DNA of 64,000 bases from Chinchilla lanigera (GCF_000276665.1 NW_004955429.1:2372793-2436792), one strand, 5' to 3'. Counted from the first letter of the stretch, positions 1 through 13,610 are shown. Notes: generated by a model from the sequence alone, not told the origin. Numbers and translations: made by a program.

Positions 1-1409
1 AGTGAAAATTACAGTACTCTGAAAAAAGAGATCAAAGAGAATTTCAGAAAATGTGAAGGTGTGCTTTGCTCATGGAAAGAACATTGTGAAAATGGCCATA
101 CTCCCAAAACTATTAGGCAGATTCAATGCAATCCCAATCAAATTACCATTAGTATACCTCACAGACTTAGAGAAATCATTCCTAAAATTCATCTGAAACC
201 AGAAAAGACCCAGACTTGCAAAAGCAATCTTGGGCAACAAAGGTAAGGCAGGAGGCATCATAATCCCTGTCTTGAAATTATACTACAAAGATACTATAAT
301 AAAATCAGCATGGTACTGGCAAAATGAAAAAGAAAAAGAAAAAAAAAAAAAAAAAAAAAAACAGACCTGAGGATCAGTGGAACAGACTAGAAGACGCAGG
401 CACAACTACAAACACATACAGTCACCTTGTCTTTGACAAAGGGGCCAAACATGTTCACTGGAAGAAAGATAATCGCTCTAATAAATTATCCTGGAAAAAC
501 TGGCTTTCCACATGCTGAAGACTGAAATTACACCCATATCGCCATGCACTAAAATAAAGTTAAAATGGATCAAAGATCTAAATATTAAAGCATAAACACC
601 AAATCTACTGGAGGAGAAAGTAGGTAGAAATCTTAAAGATGTACAGGGTAGGCAGAGAGTTCACAAACAAAAAACAAACTGTACAGGAAATATTTCAAAG
701 AATCAACAACCAGATCTCATCTTATTGAAGTTTTACACATCAAAAGAAATCACCAACAGAATAAAAAGAAAACCCACTAATTGGAAAAAAATTTTTAGCC
801 AACTGTCCCTCAGATAAAGGACTTCTATCTGGAACATATAAAGAATTTAAGAAAATCTGACCCCCAAAATTCAAAGACCCAATTAAAAAAATGGGCATCT
901 GTGGTGGATACACACTTCTCAGATGAAGAAATACAAATGGCAAATAAATAATGAGAAAATGTTCAACATCATTGGTCATTTAAGAAATGCAAATTAAAAC
1001 AACACTAAGATTCCATCTCACCACAAAAAGAATGGCCACCTTCAAGAAGTCTACCAATAACAAATGCTGAAGGGGCTGTTGGGAAAAAGGAATGCTTCTT
1101 CACTGTTGGTAGGAGTGTAGACTGGTACATCCACTATGGAAATCAGTGTGGAGCTTCCTCAGAAAACTAGGATTAACGGTCCCATTTGACCCAGCTCTCC
1201 CCCTTCTGGATATTTTTGCAGAAGAATTGAAAACATCATACCACAGCAATATATGTGTACCTATGTTTGTAGCAGTGCAATTTGTAATAGCTAAATCTTG
1301 GAAACAACCCAAATGCACATCACCTGAGGAATGGATAAAAAAGATGTGGTATCTTTATACAATGGAGTATTATTCAGGTATAAAAATGATAAACTCAAGG
1401 CTTTTATAG
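1..1409 (+). pseudogene. Broken L1 ORF2 C-terminal region
   Basis: L1 ORF2 encodes an endonuclease/reverse transcriptase that copies L1 RNA at a nicked target. Only the C-terminal part is here. The best-preserved segment is an 87-residue frame at 1146-1409 containing the family-typical stretches FDPALPLLDIF, CVPMF and EEWIKKMWYLYTMEYYSGIK, ending at a stop at 1407-1409. Upstream frames are interrupted by stops and an A-run at 339-361. No function is expected. Confidence 0.85.
324..361. repeat. A-rich simple repeat inside L1 ORF2
   Basis: A GAAAAA-type stretch ends in 23 uninterrupted A. It sits within the ORF2 reading region rather than at an element end, so it is a later microsatellite expansion or a gene-disrupting replication slippage, not a poly(A) tail. 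Confidence 0.8.
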
Positions 1410-2060
1410 GAAAATGGATGAAACTAGAGACCATACTCACAAGTGAAATAAATCAGACCCACATGTGTAAACATCATATTGTCTCCCCAGTGTAAAAACC
1501 TGAAAAAGTGAATAAAATCCAAAAGGTACAATAGCTATTGTGAAAGGGAAAGAACTTGCTCAAAGGGAAGGAACAAATGGGATTGAGGAAAAGGAGAAAA
1601 GAAAGAAAGAAGTAAGAGAAAAATATATATATGGATATACAAGGATAGCTGGGATAATTGTACTGCTGATGTCTATTGGTTTATTGAAGGAACAGTTAAT
1701 GCTTAAACTTTTCTTTTTCTGACCAATTTTGCAAACTTGTATCTGGTAATCTGAACAACTAATCTGAAGACAATAGTATGCAATATAAGAAGTATTGCTG
1801 AATCCCTACCATTTTGATTAGTGAAACTGTGTCATTTCTAAGGTTTTTTATTTTTTTATTCTCTTTAATTATTTGATCAATCTTGCATTCTTACATCTGG
1901 TAATCTGAGCAACTACATTGAAGATAACAGTATGTAATATAACAACCATTGTTAACTTCCTGTCACCTTGTTTTGAAATTCTGTATCATTTTTAGTGTTT
2001 GTGTGTTGTTTTGTGGTTGTCTTGGTTGTTATTATTTTGTTTTCTTTTCTTTTTAAAATT

Positions 2061-3930
2061 TAAAAAAACCACTTATCACATCCACTGATAGGTGTTCAGT
2101 CCAGAAGAAAGAGAAATCCAGGGTTATTTTCAAGACTATTTCTTCAATAAAAGATGAATGATGGATGGTATTACTCATAGTAAGAGGGAATCTTGGGTTA
2201 GAAGTTGAGGTACCAAATACTGAGAAGGTTGTGGTAAGTGACACTATTGAGAAAGCTGGTGATGACGGTCCTCCTGCTTTCCCTCCCCCATTCTTTGCTG
2301 CCCCATTTCCCTGCTAATTCTGTGCTGCCATTTCCTTCCTTGCCTCTGTCCAGAATAACAGATCAATCCAAGTAGAATTTTCACAGGCCCCATCAGAAGC
2401 CACCAACAGCTTTTTCCACTTTCTCCAAGTTCCTGGAGGCAAATCCATCATATGCCCCTCTGCAACTACCCTTTGATTTCTGCCCTGGATCCCATCTCTC
2501 TCACTCCTCTCAAAATGTCTCCTCTCTCTCTCTCTTCTTTTTCCTTTTCTCTTTCTGTTGAATGATTCCCAACAGCATAAAAAAAAAGATATAACATTCC
2601 ATTGTTTATTTTAAAAATCATCCCAGTTACACCTCACCAGCTAATGCCTCCATTCTCCTGTGACAGATGTCTAGCTATCCACCAAACTCAGCAGTCGATG
2701 GTGTCACAAGGTCAGGTCTTTGTGGGAGGAAGAGATCACATCTTGAAACAAGAAGCCAGAGAGCCACGCAGGGATTGGGCTTACTCTTAAAATAATTTAC
2801 TCTTTGAGAGACATCAGGATTCCCAGGAAAACTAGCAATGTCTCTTCTTAGGGAAGCACATCCCATGACTTTATGACCTCCCACTGCATTCTAGCTCTTA
2901 AAAGTTCCACTCCTTCTCCAACCACCATACAGGGAACTAAGCTCGGAGCAGAGGATCCCTGGTGGACACACCCACCATGGGAGAAGTGCCAGCACTATTT
3001 ACACTGATGAGCACCCCTCAAACTATCCATGTTTAGTGTTTCTATTCCTTTCTTCCTCTTCTCCTCCCCCTCTCCCCTTCCTCCTCCTTGCTTTGGTTGA
3101 TTTTACCCCGCTGTCCATGAAGACAGTTTTGCCAGGCTCACCACTAGCATCCGTGTGACCAATCCCAACAGTTAATTAGTTAATGAGCAGCACCTCCCTG
3201 ACTTCCCAGCACCATGGCACGTACCTGGCCAGTCCTATCTTCTCTCCAATCACTTTTCTCATCCAGTTTTTAAGGGTTTCACATCTCTCAACTTTCCTCC
3301 CGCTTCACTTGCTGCTACTCACTCTGCTCTGCAGGTAAATTAAATGTTTAGGGAAAACCTTGAGGCTATGGGGGAATATTGCTGATGCCAAGAATTCCAC
3401 ATGATCCTGTGAAGTCTCACAGGAGGGAATCACGGGTTAGGGTAGGGCCTGTGCAGAGCTGCAGGGCAGCAAGAGCACTGGCAGGGTCTTGCATAGCATG
3501 TGGAGACCCTGCTAATGAGGATGCTGGGCAAGATGGAGGGTCTTCTGGCTTCAGAATAACATACGAGCCACAGGATATAAGCAGAGTCTGCTGTGTGGGG
3601 CTCCTTGGCCCACCGCAGATGCGCTGCTCATTGTAGGATGAGTGTGTGGTGCGGTAGCGAGTTGTCCTGTCCCTTCCGAGGAGCATGGGAAGTTCTTCTG
3701 GCCTCCTGAAATATTTCTCAGTCATTAGTGAAGACAGAATTTATTACTGAAATCTGAACTCTATAATTAGTCACACGGAAGTTAAAGTTGGGAGTCACAA
3801 TGCACATGCTTCATCACCACACTTGCTTTATTGCATCGTCTTTCATTTCATCCATCACTTATTCTGTCAACTCTTTACTTTTATTTTTAGCACTTAATAC
3901 TCCCAACCTTCTTCCTTTTATCTTCTCTGT
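2061..3930. other. Unassigned sequence with pyrimidine-rich tracts
   Basis: No gene or recognised transposon is seen. There are two pyrimidine-rich stretches: CT-rich at about 2498-2560 (including a short CT dinucleotide run) and a nearly pure C/T tract at about 3044-3094. Short open frames here show no familiar domains. Confidence 0.4.
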
Positions 3931-3934
3931 TTGT

Positions 3935-4130
3935 CTTCATGGACTCACTGGAGACTTGTGTTGTGATGTTAGGCAGCCTCCCTGGATTTCAATTTCTTTA
4001 TCTGTAAATTAGGGTTAACAATGTCTTACACTACATTAACTGGTTATTGTAAAGTTAAGATAAAATAAAAAGATCACTGGTAAAAATTAAGCACCATACA
4101 AAGATAGGATATGATAAATATTGTTACTTA
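3935..4130 (+). mobile_element. MIR SINE fragment
   Basis: Diverged copy of the mammalian-wide MIR. Visible are the core (a 'tttctttatctgtaaatta' block corresponding to the MIR 'cctcatctgtaaaatgg' core) followed by the tail region with 'gcaccatacaaag' and AT-rich sequence. Old, inactive. Confidence 0.65.
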
Positions 4131-4134
4131 AATC

Positions 4135-7100
4135 CTTGGGCTACTTTTACTTTTAAGGATTTAAAGAGCAAATTAAATAATGCTGCAGATTACATAGCAA
4201 CTGTTGGTTCTTCCATATCATTTGTTCCTTCTCTGTTGTTTTGTCTTCTGTGTTCACTGGAAATAACAAGCGCGTAGTATGGCCAAGTATTTTCACTGAA
4301 GAGTTGATGCAACTATATCCTTCTAAAATTAATTTGGTAAAAGTCTGATTTGAAAGAGAGTTGAGAAAGTCAGTTCTTCAAAATAAGAACATGGAAGATG
4401 CATACATTTTGGTAGGAGAACTGTAGGTCCTTTATTTAAAACTACAGCATCCTTCAAGAATCAAGGACAATAACACAGGTGTGCTTAGGAAACACCCACA
4501 AATAAGTGTACAGGAAACACACTGTAGTACTACAAAATTTTGCTGAGGTGTAAGAACCCTAACGAAAGAGATTTAAATCAGTGATGAGCCAAAAGATTAT
4601 CACACTGTGATCACCCCTCTACCAAAGCCAACTTGAAGCAAAAGCCTTGCATCAAAGGGAAGCTTTATCAGCTCTGTCTAATTTCAGCTTAGCTTGCAGA
4701 AATGACTGAGTTTTTCTCAGACACTAGGGTTTTTCATGTATGTGTGTGCATGTGTGGGGGAGGTGTGAGAGACAAAAAGCGAGACTAAGAGAGAGAAGTA
4801 GATATAGAGATGATCAAAATGTAAGTAAAGAAGAGGCTTAGCAAATTGTTTTAGTTCATGACAATTTTTTAAACATTAATATTATTTAAGTGAGTTGTGT
4901 CTCTGTGGTCTATTTTTAACAATAATTATTTTAAATGGAAATGTATTACAAGAAAATATAACTATCCTTTAGATAGCTTACAGACATTAAGCTAAGAACA
5001 TCCATTAATAATTTAAAAGGCTTCACTTTCATTTCCTTTTCTCCCATCATTTAATATTTAAGGTGTTAATGTGAAGAGAATAGAGATTGTGCAAATAGTG
5101 TTCAACTGTTACTATATCAAAATAACAGAGGAAGTGGGCTGTCAACCCTTTTCCAATAATCATTAACAGTAAAGTAGGAAATGGAAGCAATGTCAGTCAT
5201 ACTAGCTAATCCCTCTGATTAATTCTGGCTTCTTACCAATTGTTTGCTTTCACACAACAGTTCCTTTCTAATGTGTACAATTTTTTCTCCCTTTCTTTTG
5301 AGCCTGGCAGAGATGCTCATAAGCAACTGTGACCACAGTTTACAAGGAAACTTTCTCATAAACGTTGAAAATGGCACACACTGGCCTTGCCTTAGCCCGC
5401 CAGGGTCCTCCTCCTCTCCATCAGTAAGTGACAATAGCAGTTCCGTTTTCCATTCATGAAATTGTTGGTGATTAGTGAAACTTCTGTGAGATGTAACAAC
5501 AAATGACTGTAACAGAAAATCATCTGATTTACATTATAATTCAAATGCCAGGGAGACTTGGTACATTGACTCCTCTCTGCATTTTCCATAAGCTTCAAAG
5601 TCATTACTGGTAAGAAGTATCACTTACACATGAAAGAATTACCAGGGGAAAAATCCACTCCACTTAAGTAATGTGATGTGCCACTTGACAGATTTAAATA
5701 CCTTGGGATTTAGCGAGGTCCTTCCCCTCCCACTTCAAGTAGATTACAGAACCTCTAAAGCCAGAATCTGAAGAGCATTACATAGCTAGATGAATGTGAT
5801 GGGTTTACAAGCCAGTTTGCTTATTATTCACCAAAACCTCTATCCTTATTCACCCTTGAATATTTAAATCCATACAGATCATAATTGTACTCCAGAGACC
5901 AGTAACATAAGCAACGCACAGTGCATGCCAAACCTCTGCTTTTATGCAAATAAAGACCCTTCACTTTTACCCCTGCTATTAACTTAATTAGCCTCATTTC
6001 ACTGAACACTGGCTTGCTGGCTCCAAGCTGATGAAGACCGGCTGTGTCCTTTCTTTCCTAGATAGTGCCTACTAAAATGAATGAGGAGACAGTAAGAGAA
6101 GGAGCCAGGGCGTCCCCAGCAAAATCGACAATTAGGACGCCAGCAGCAAAGACATTGCTCATTGGAATCACAGTACACAGCTACTTAAGAGGAAATGCAG
6201 ATTTTGCTTTAACCTAATGAAGTTTTGCTGTTTTTAAAGGACATCATACTGTGATCACCTCAGTACATTACAAGATAATAGTAGCTAGTGCTCTGTGTAC
6301 TATTTTTAGCACAAAGCATAACCTAAAATCTAAAGTTAGGCAATACGATCTTCATGCCTCCAGAGGGTCTCATTAGAATGAATTGTTTCCTTTCAAAGCT
6401 TAACTCAGTAAGCAATGTTTAAATTTCTTAATCAGGCCGTGCCGAGTTGCCATCCAAGTAATATTTTTTTTAAAACAAACCCATCTATCAGAGACTATGG
6501 TCTTAAAATGCAGGGAGGAAATGTCCATTGAATAAATGTATTTAGAATTCTCAATGTTGTAACTAAAAAATAAGGAAAGTAACTCTTCAGCTAGAGAGTA
6601 ACCATTGCATCAAATTGTACAGCCTTTTGTGTGAACCAGTACCAGCTAATAACATTTTACCATACAATGAAGTTGTGAATATTAATCTTCATTTTGAATC
6701 CAGGTTGGGTATCACTGCTTTCAATAGAAAAAGCTGGGATTCTGAGAATAAGGCCAGTTCTAAATTAGTCAAAATTGTTTTTATAACTGGCAAATAGGCA
6801 AACCTCTGATAAAACAGTGCTCATTTCCCCAGTGTTATTTCAATATCCTACACAATTTTTCATTGTTGAAAGCATTCCCAAAGTACCCTCATGAATAAGT
6901 CCCTGAAACACCAAATATATAAAACTCATCCTATGATGAATGGCAATATTCCATTTCCTGCCATTGAAATGCAAATTATTTTATCTAATTGTGGCTGTGC
7001 TGGGCTTCTGACCCACCAAACCATCTACATAGTTTTTCTATGCTGAAATGAGCCTCATTCCTTTGCAGAAGCAAAAAACACCAGGGCTGCAGGCTACATA

Positions 7101-8365
7101 ATTATGGTGTTATAACCTACCAAATACAGCTCCTTCAAGCATGCCACCTGCAACTGAAAACAGTAAGGACAATTGTGTTACAGTAGAGTTACTGGATAGG
7201 AGATCAAGCCACCAACACATTTTTGTCAGACTTTCTTGAGAATCCTACAAGTTCTGCTGACTAACTTGTCAATTTTGCTTAAGATGTAATCCTTTTTTGG
7301 AGAGGGTCACATCTTCATAAATAGAAATCCCAAGTTGATTCAATATCTTAAAAACTGTCTAGGAAAACTGACACTCCATTGGCCATCTCCCAACAGATCA
7401 GGTTACATCGGTGGGTTTGACCCACATCAACAGGAAGTCAAAAAATTCTTCATTAGCTGAGTTGATCTATAAATGGACCTGAGATTACTAGTCAAGTTTG
7501 TGAAATGATGGGCTGTTTGATGCTCAGAAGACCAATTTCCCTGAGTGTGAATCAGAACCGTTCATGAACTCTCTGACTCGGTGGATGTGACACCAGACTA
7601 TTGTCATAATGCTCCTGAGGCCCAGGCTAGACCCTTGACTCCATGGGTCCCAGTTCACTGAATTCAGTCAACTGCCCACATGGGAAATAAGAGAAAAATA
7701 TTACAAAAGGAAAATGAATTTATTGGCAGTTTGGCCAAAACTTTGTGAAGGCCTTCCCCAAATGCACGAACACATTACTATTAATAAGGAACACCATTTA
7801 TGTAGAACAGAAGGTAAGAAATATACATCTGTAGATTCAGACAGGCTGTGGGCCCTGGAGTGGAGAAGCAATAAGGCAGATGCTCCAAGTCTGGTTTTCT
7901 GTGCTCTTGGACATCCTCCAGACCAAGGCCAGGGTCTGGGGGAGCAGTTTCTGTTTAGCCTGTGTTCAACATCTATTTTTAGCCTGAGATGTTGCTGATA
8001 GGAAGCTAGGATGGAAAAATAATTTAAAGAACAGAAGAACAGGACAATGGCTGGGAATGAGAAAAAAACTTATAAATTCCTCATTTCAAATAAGCCTCAT
8101 TACACTTAAAAAGGTGGAGTGAAACTGTGATTCTTGATAAATGATTTCATATAAAAATCACATGCACAAAGGCTTCCAAACTAAACAGACTTCTACTCCT
8201 AATAAACAGCATTCCCAGAAAGACACACAAGAAATACTCCTTAACCTACAATGACCTGACTTCAATGAATGACATGTCCAGGCTCAAGTGACAAGAGATT
8301 AATTCACAGTGATGGGCTACCAGTGGATAGCCTGACCCATGTAAGGTCATTTATCCCATTTTTCA
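4135..8365. other. Repeat-poor unique sequence, no gene seen
   Basis: More than 4 kb without a transposon I can recognise, in a window that otherwise carries one every 1-2 kb. It is AT-rich with no long open frame. A few blocks, such as around 5950-6450 and 6900-7150, have the even, non-repetitive texture seen in conserved noncoding DNA, but conservation cannot be tested here. Confidence 0.4.
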
Positions 8366-8368
8366 TGG

Positions 8369-8684
8369 TGCATACCATAGATTAAGTACTTACATTTCCC
8401 TTAAATTCATATGTTGAAATCCTAACCCCATGCTGATGGGATCAGAAAATAGGAACTTTAAGAGAAAATGAGGGTGAGACTTTCATGAGTAGAATTGGTG
8501 TCCTTATAAAAGAGATCCCAGACACCTGTCTTTTTCCTTCCACCACAGGAAGACACAATAAGAGGACACCCTCTATGAAACAGGAAGCAACCCTCCCCAG
8601 ATACCAAATCTGCTGGTGTCTTTTTCTTACACTTCAGGCCTTCAGAACAGTGGACTAAGATAGGGCCCAAGTGGACTAAGAGCA
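8369..8684 (+). mobile_element. MLT1-type solo LTR (ERVL-MaLR)
   Basis: Solo LTR of the mammalian MaLR group. Diagnostic blocks in order are 'aaattcatatgttgaaatcc' near the 5' end, 'ggtgtccttataaaagaga' in the middle, and 'cagaacagtg' plus 'ggactaaga' near the 3' end. The usual AATAAA segment before the end appears deleted. No internal region adjoins. Confidence 0.8.
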
Positions 8685-8689
8685 TCTTT

Positions 8690-11235
8690 GTGTATCTCTA
8701 AGAAGCTTCAATTTTTTAAAAAAGTCAAATAAATATGCGTGTATTCTAATATATCAGCACTGTCTGTGTTTATTTTACATGCCTTGGAAAGTAAGACCAG
8801 ATTAATTCATTCATTCAGTATGTGCAAATTTGCTGCCTTTTCTGTGACAGGTATTGAGCAGGATGTAAAGTATGCATTTTGACCTATTTCACATCAAAAC
8901 ATTTCTCAAGCTCCCAGGGGCCTATACATTAAGTAAGTGTAGACAGGACTGAATTACTAATTGCATCTTTCCACTCATTTGCACTCTCTCTCCCATTCAC
9001 ACTTGCTGAAAATACAAGGTGCAAGGAATTAATGCAGGATGGTCATGTCCTTACCTTATGCAAACTTTGGGTCAGTAGAAAATCCAGGGTTTCTGATAAG
9101 AACCAGATCAAATTTAACCCAAAAAATCAAGAATATAAAGTAAATGTGAACCTACCAGTGATTCAGGAATATTTTGCTGTCTTGAGAAATAATATCCAGG
9201 CCAGGAATTTAGATCAGAAATATATTACTCCACTACCAAATTGCCTGTAAAGCATATATATTTAATAAAAACAAGAACATTTCTTTCTTTACAAAACATG
9301 AGAACACAAAATTTAAAACTTCTCTTTGGAAAGGGGAAAGAAAATCTTCAATTTCTGTACTCTCAAGGTTAGACAGGTGGCATGCAGGCACAAAGCATTA
9401 CTGAAATAAAAGATTTATCACAAGTGGAGAGAGAAACACAGCATGAATTAGATGTTGTTCACACCAGGCAGGCCAAGAAAATCTTTCTGTCTCACTTGAA
9501 ATTCTCAGGATTTTATTAATTCTAATCCTTATTTTGTGTCTCCCTCACAACTTTATGGATGAATCCAGGAGTGACTTACTATGTACTTTATGCACATCCT
9601 TTTAGCTCTTTGATGTAAATGGATTCTCCCTATTCTAAAACTTTACATTTGTATATATTTGCCAATTATCTGCAGTGGTTCCCAGGTCTGTCTACCAGTT
9701 GTTGATCATGACTCAACTACTATCACTGCAGTGTGCCGTGCATACTCCATGGTATGTCTGGTGGCCCACAGATACCTCACGCAAGATCCATTCAAAGGAG
9801 GAGTATGTGTTTATCCTAGAAGTTGTCAGCAATCGGGGCCTTAAAAACAGATAATGACTTTAGGCCAATAAGCAACACAACATACTATTGGGAGCAGCTC
9901 ATCATTCAGAATAAGCCACACGCACAACAAAGGGCAGAAGAGGCCAGGAGGTCTCAAATTCCATGAACTCCAGGAAGGACAGAGCATTGGAAGGGCAACA
10001 GTACCAGGTATGCCTGCACTAGTCCTCTTCAGTACAATTATGGTTCATTTGCAGAGGAAGAAAGAATGAAAGTAGGAATTCCATTGATAAAACTCAGACC
10101 ACTTCAGAGATGTCTCAAGTTTCTTAAATACATGACAGTTTTACAAAGTATTTGCAGTCAGTTGTACCTATGCATTGAAGCATGCTAAGAACACTGATTT
10201 AGAAATCAATAAATTATGTTAGGATATTTTTCTTTGATACACAAAACTAAACTTGGATTTCCTGCCAAGTAATAGTTAAGTATGGAGGGGGCATCACCAG
10301 CATCTATGCACACACAGAAAGGAGATACCTGGACTGCTTAAAACCTGATTTTCAACTGCAAATATTCAGGATTTAGGAGATGCTACCAAACATAGGCTGG
10401 AAGACATTTCCTTAGTAAGGGAAACACAGGGTTTCATTCAAACTTACTTTTTCAGAAGATTCTATAAGAACTATTTTCTAATATGCTTACTTTGTGTCTT
10501 TGTATTTTCCTTTTTCAAATGATCATAGAAATTAAATATTCTCTGGTACTAGGGAAGTCCCACCAGCCTTTGCCTCTTGTTCTTGGAACACTCCCCTGAA
10601 TCATCAAGCACTCCTTCCCCTGTATCCTCAATTCAAATCCATGAACAACAAAGATAAACACAGATATCAGGTGCTTTGGGTCTGTTGCCTGCTATGGAAG
10701 AAAATTTGCAATTTTCTATTTCCAAGTGTTTCTCAGACCACCAAAGAAGCGATGACGGTTCTCAGGTTTTATGAAAAAAGGCACATTCTGATGGTGCTTT
10801 CTGTTGATAATACATTTGTGACTTCTGTAACTGCTACAACTTTTGTGACGGTTTTATAAAAACAAAAGTACTGAATCAACATTCTTTCCTTTTTGCAGAG
10901 GAAAGCTGTAAAGTATTGTAGTAACTGAGCTGGAAACTCACCAGGTTGATCTACCAATTTGACAGCCTGTAGGTGTATGTGGGAGCGGAGGGATAGAAGG
11001 AGTATTAAACCAAAGTGAGATGGGTACAGCAAGGGCCAAAGTGACAATTCAAATCTACATTTCAGTGCCAAGAAGATTCCCAGTTGATCCTGATTAGGTA
11101 GTCTCTTAAAAGAGATTTTAAAAGCGGGTTCAAGAGAAAAGTAGGAGTTGTAATACCATTACGACTTCTATCTACTTATGCCTAAAGCACAGTGACCATT
11201 TGCAAATATCAGAGCTAATGTGAAATTTCATCCCA
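8690..11235. other. Unassigned sequence
   Basis: No recognisable gene or transposon. A 72-codon open frame at 9032-9250 and another at 10641-10859 have no family I recognise and no supporting structure, so I treat them as chance. Confidence 0.35.
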
Positions 11236-11239
11236 AAAA

Positions 11240-11560
11240 AATGGGAAAAGCTAGGTAAATAAAACTAAAAAGCCCATGTCAAACAAAATGCAATGAATCA
11301 TCAAAAAAAATCATACAGCATGACCTACTAGGTTTCATCCCAGGGATGGAATGATGGTTCAACACACACAAATCAATAAACATACCACACCACATTAATA
11401 GAAGCAAGGACAAAAATTACATGGTCATCTCAATAGATGCAAAAGAAACCTTCAAAAAAATCCAACACTCTTCCATGATAAAGAAAATACTGAAGAAAAT
11501 AGGTATACAAGAACCTTATCTCAATCTGATAAAAGCCATTTATGCTTCTTTGTTATATTA
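11240..11560 (+). mobile_element. L1 ORF2 internal fragment
   Basis: A fragment of L1 ORF2 from the reverse transcriptase region, with no 3' UTR attached. Recognisable blocks are 'ggtttcatcccagggatg', 'caataaacataccacacc' and 'atctcaatagatgcaaaa', standard L1 sequence. It is truncated on both sides and carries stops. Confidence 0.85.
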
Positions 11561-11709
11561 AAAATGCATTGACTCCTGATAATAAGCTGAGAAGTGTGTC
11601 TCTTCACAGGTTAGAACATGTGGCGCATACATCAAGTGTTTGTTAAGCATCTTTCACACTGGAGATGCTGAATAGTATGCTGTGATAATATCGACCACCA
11701 AAACACCTT

Positions 11710-11935
11710 TTGTGGGCAATGGGTCAAGAGTCAGTTAGACTCAAACTCAGCTCTGCCACTTACCCGCAGTGCATCCCCAATCCTTGGAAACTTAATGTTT
11801 ATTTCTTCTCAGTTTCATTATTTGGAGAATAAGAATAGCAATCCTAGTACCCATCTGACAAGGTCCTACAAATCAAGTAAGCTGCTACATGCAAAGTACA
11901 CTTAGCAAAGGACCTGGCAGAGAATAAACAGTTCA
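11710..11935 (+). mobile_element. MIR SINE
   Basis: Near full-length diverged MIR. It has the 'ctcagctctgccacttac' block, the 'ctcagtttcattatttgg' core, and a tail with 'acttagcaaaggacctggca' and 'gaataaaca'. Confidence 0.85.
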
Positions 11936-11939
11936 CATT

Positions 11940-12732
11940 GTAAGCAAAAATTTTTACTGGTGTTTTATGCTTGGCAAGAGTTTCATTGGAGGTCTTCTTG
12001 GTCTTACTGTATCTGGTTTAAAAAGGCAAATCTGAGCGTGCAGCAGAGTTGAAGAGGAGAAGCATGCTTAGATATGTGCACCAGAGCGAGGAGAAACTGG
12101 CTGCCCCATCCAGGATGAAAGGGGTGCCAGGGAAACAGAAGAACTAAGGAGAGAGTTGGGGAGAAGAAGGGCTGGTGTAAATGAGTAAAATCCTCAGGAA
12201 TGGGACATAAACAGGCATGTTCAGCACTGGAGTTTTCAAAAATATTACCTTGTATAATGTTCAATATGCTATAGGGTAAACGCTCCTGCGTTAATCAGAT
12301 TATCTTCAGTATAACAATCAGCTAAGATAAATCAAGTATGTTGGCCCACAGTTTCAGAGATTCCAGTCCAAGGACGGTTGGCCCCATAGCTTTTGAGCCT
12401 GTGATAAAGCAGCACATCACAGTAGGTTGGACGCATATGGTAGAGCAAAGCTGCTTACCCCATGGTGAACGACAGATAAAAAACAGAGAAGGAGCTGAGC
12501 TCCCAATACCCCCTCCAATAGGATACCCCCAGTTACCTACATTTCTTGCTTTGACCTTATATCCACCACTTTCCAATAGCAGTACTGGCTAGGGACCAGC
12601 CTCCAATACATGGGCCTCCAAACTACAGCATCTTCTACTATCCCTACCCCTCCTCTAGCTCTTAAATATAAATGTACCCTTCTCTCTTCATGGTCACAGT
12701 ATTGTGTAACAGGTATGTGTTACATCGTATCC
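11940..12732. other. Unassigned sequence
   Basis: No recognised repeat. Two overlapping open frames of 84 codons on opposite strands (12322-12592) look like the incidental openness of a moderately GC-rich stretch. Confidence 0.35.
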
Positions 12733-12737
12733 ACTGT

Positions 12738-13124
12738 TGTAGTTAATTTTCTGCTTGCTGAAACAAAATACCTGACACTCAAAGTTAAAAGGGGAAAGGC
12801 TTATTTAGTTCACAGTTTGTAGAGGTTTCAGTCCATAATTGCCTAGCTCCAAGGCAGCGTGGCACATGACAGAGGGGCAATAGTTCATTGTGGCAGAATA
12901 CAGCAAAAGCAATGAGAGAGGGAGAAGCAGAGAGAGAGAGAGAAATAAGACTCTTTCTGTCCCTTATATTGTATGCAGGCTACCCTAGGGCAAGTGTAGC
13001 ACTCACACCTTTAATCTCTGCATTGGACCATGAGTTGAACACAAACTGGATTCAACCACCTCTGAAAAGCCTGTACCCTATAACTGCATGAGGCTTGGAA
13101 AACATCTAGACACAAACCATAGCA
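12738..13124 (-). mobile_element. Solo LTR, ORR1/MLT1-like MaLR, with 5-bp target duplication
   Basis: On the plus strand it begins TG and ends CA, and is bounded by the 5-bp direct repeat actgt (12733-12737 and 13125-13129), the size expected for ERVL-type integration. The reverse-oriented LTR body includes 'gaaacaaaatacctgacac' and 'gtttcagtcc' and a GA-rich patch. It is a solo LTR left by recombination between two LTRs. Confidence 0.85.
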
Positions 13125-13149
13125 ACTGTACATTGTGACTGATTCTGTT

Positions 13150-13336
13150 AAAAGGGCCCACAGGGCACAGTGGTGCACACCTGCAATCCCAAGAGAAACT
13201 GTGCCAGGAAGATCATAAATTTAAGTCCTGCCTAAGCAACTTAGTGAGACCTTGACTCAACATTTGAAAAATTAATAAATGTTGGGGATGTACTGAGCAG
13301 CAGAATGAGGCTGAGTTCAATCCTTACTACTGTAAA
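13150..13336 (+). mobile_element. B1-dID SINE (B1 fused to ID)
   Basis: Left part (about 13152-13270) is B1/7SL-like with 'cacagtggtgcacacctgca' and ends 'tgagaccttgactcaa'. After an A-rich linker, the right part (about 13282-13335) is a shortened ID unit, 'gttggggatgtactgagc' to 'gagttcaatcc'. This dimeric arrangement is a rodent-specific SINE. Confidence 0.85.
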
Positions 13337-13339
13337 AAA

Positions 13340-13610
13340 GGGGGGGACAAGCACAGAAGTGTGCTTGAGCTTCTAACACTTATTCTATCCATCTCCCTTA
13401 CCATCATTGCGACTTGTCTCCCAGTCAGGTGTCCTCTGCAGATCATCTGGCACCTGCAGGGATATGGTGTCATGCTTAAGCAACCTCTTCTGTATGGGTG
13501 CTGACCTGCTGGAAGTATCATAAGCTCAGCAAAATTGAGCACAGGTTTTTACCACTTGTTCAATATATTATGGTACAATTGCTAGTTTCTGAATGTCATT
13601 TAGAAAGGAC
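13340..13610. other. Unassigned spacer between SINE and LTR
   Basis: Unique sequence with no recognised element, apart from a G-run at the SINE boundary. Confidence 0.3.

Larger units (their letters stand above)
1..2060 (+). mobile_element. LINE-1 3' end (ORF2 C-terminus plus 3' UTR), 5' side outside window
   Basis: The element enters from the left edge. Positions 1-1410 translate in broken frames to the part of L1 ORF2 downstream of the reverse transcriptase core. From about 1500 there is a purine-rich tract (1540-1620), then an AT-rich 3' UTR with two degenerate ~100-bp units (about 1742-1845 and 1897-1997), ending in an A-rich stretch near 2060. The same 3' UTR recurs at 57 kb, and shorter versions at 16.1, 19.4 and 35.7 kb, defining one lineage-specific L1 subfamily. 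It is dead: ORF2 is frameshifted and interrupted by an internal A-run. Confidence 0.9.
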
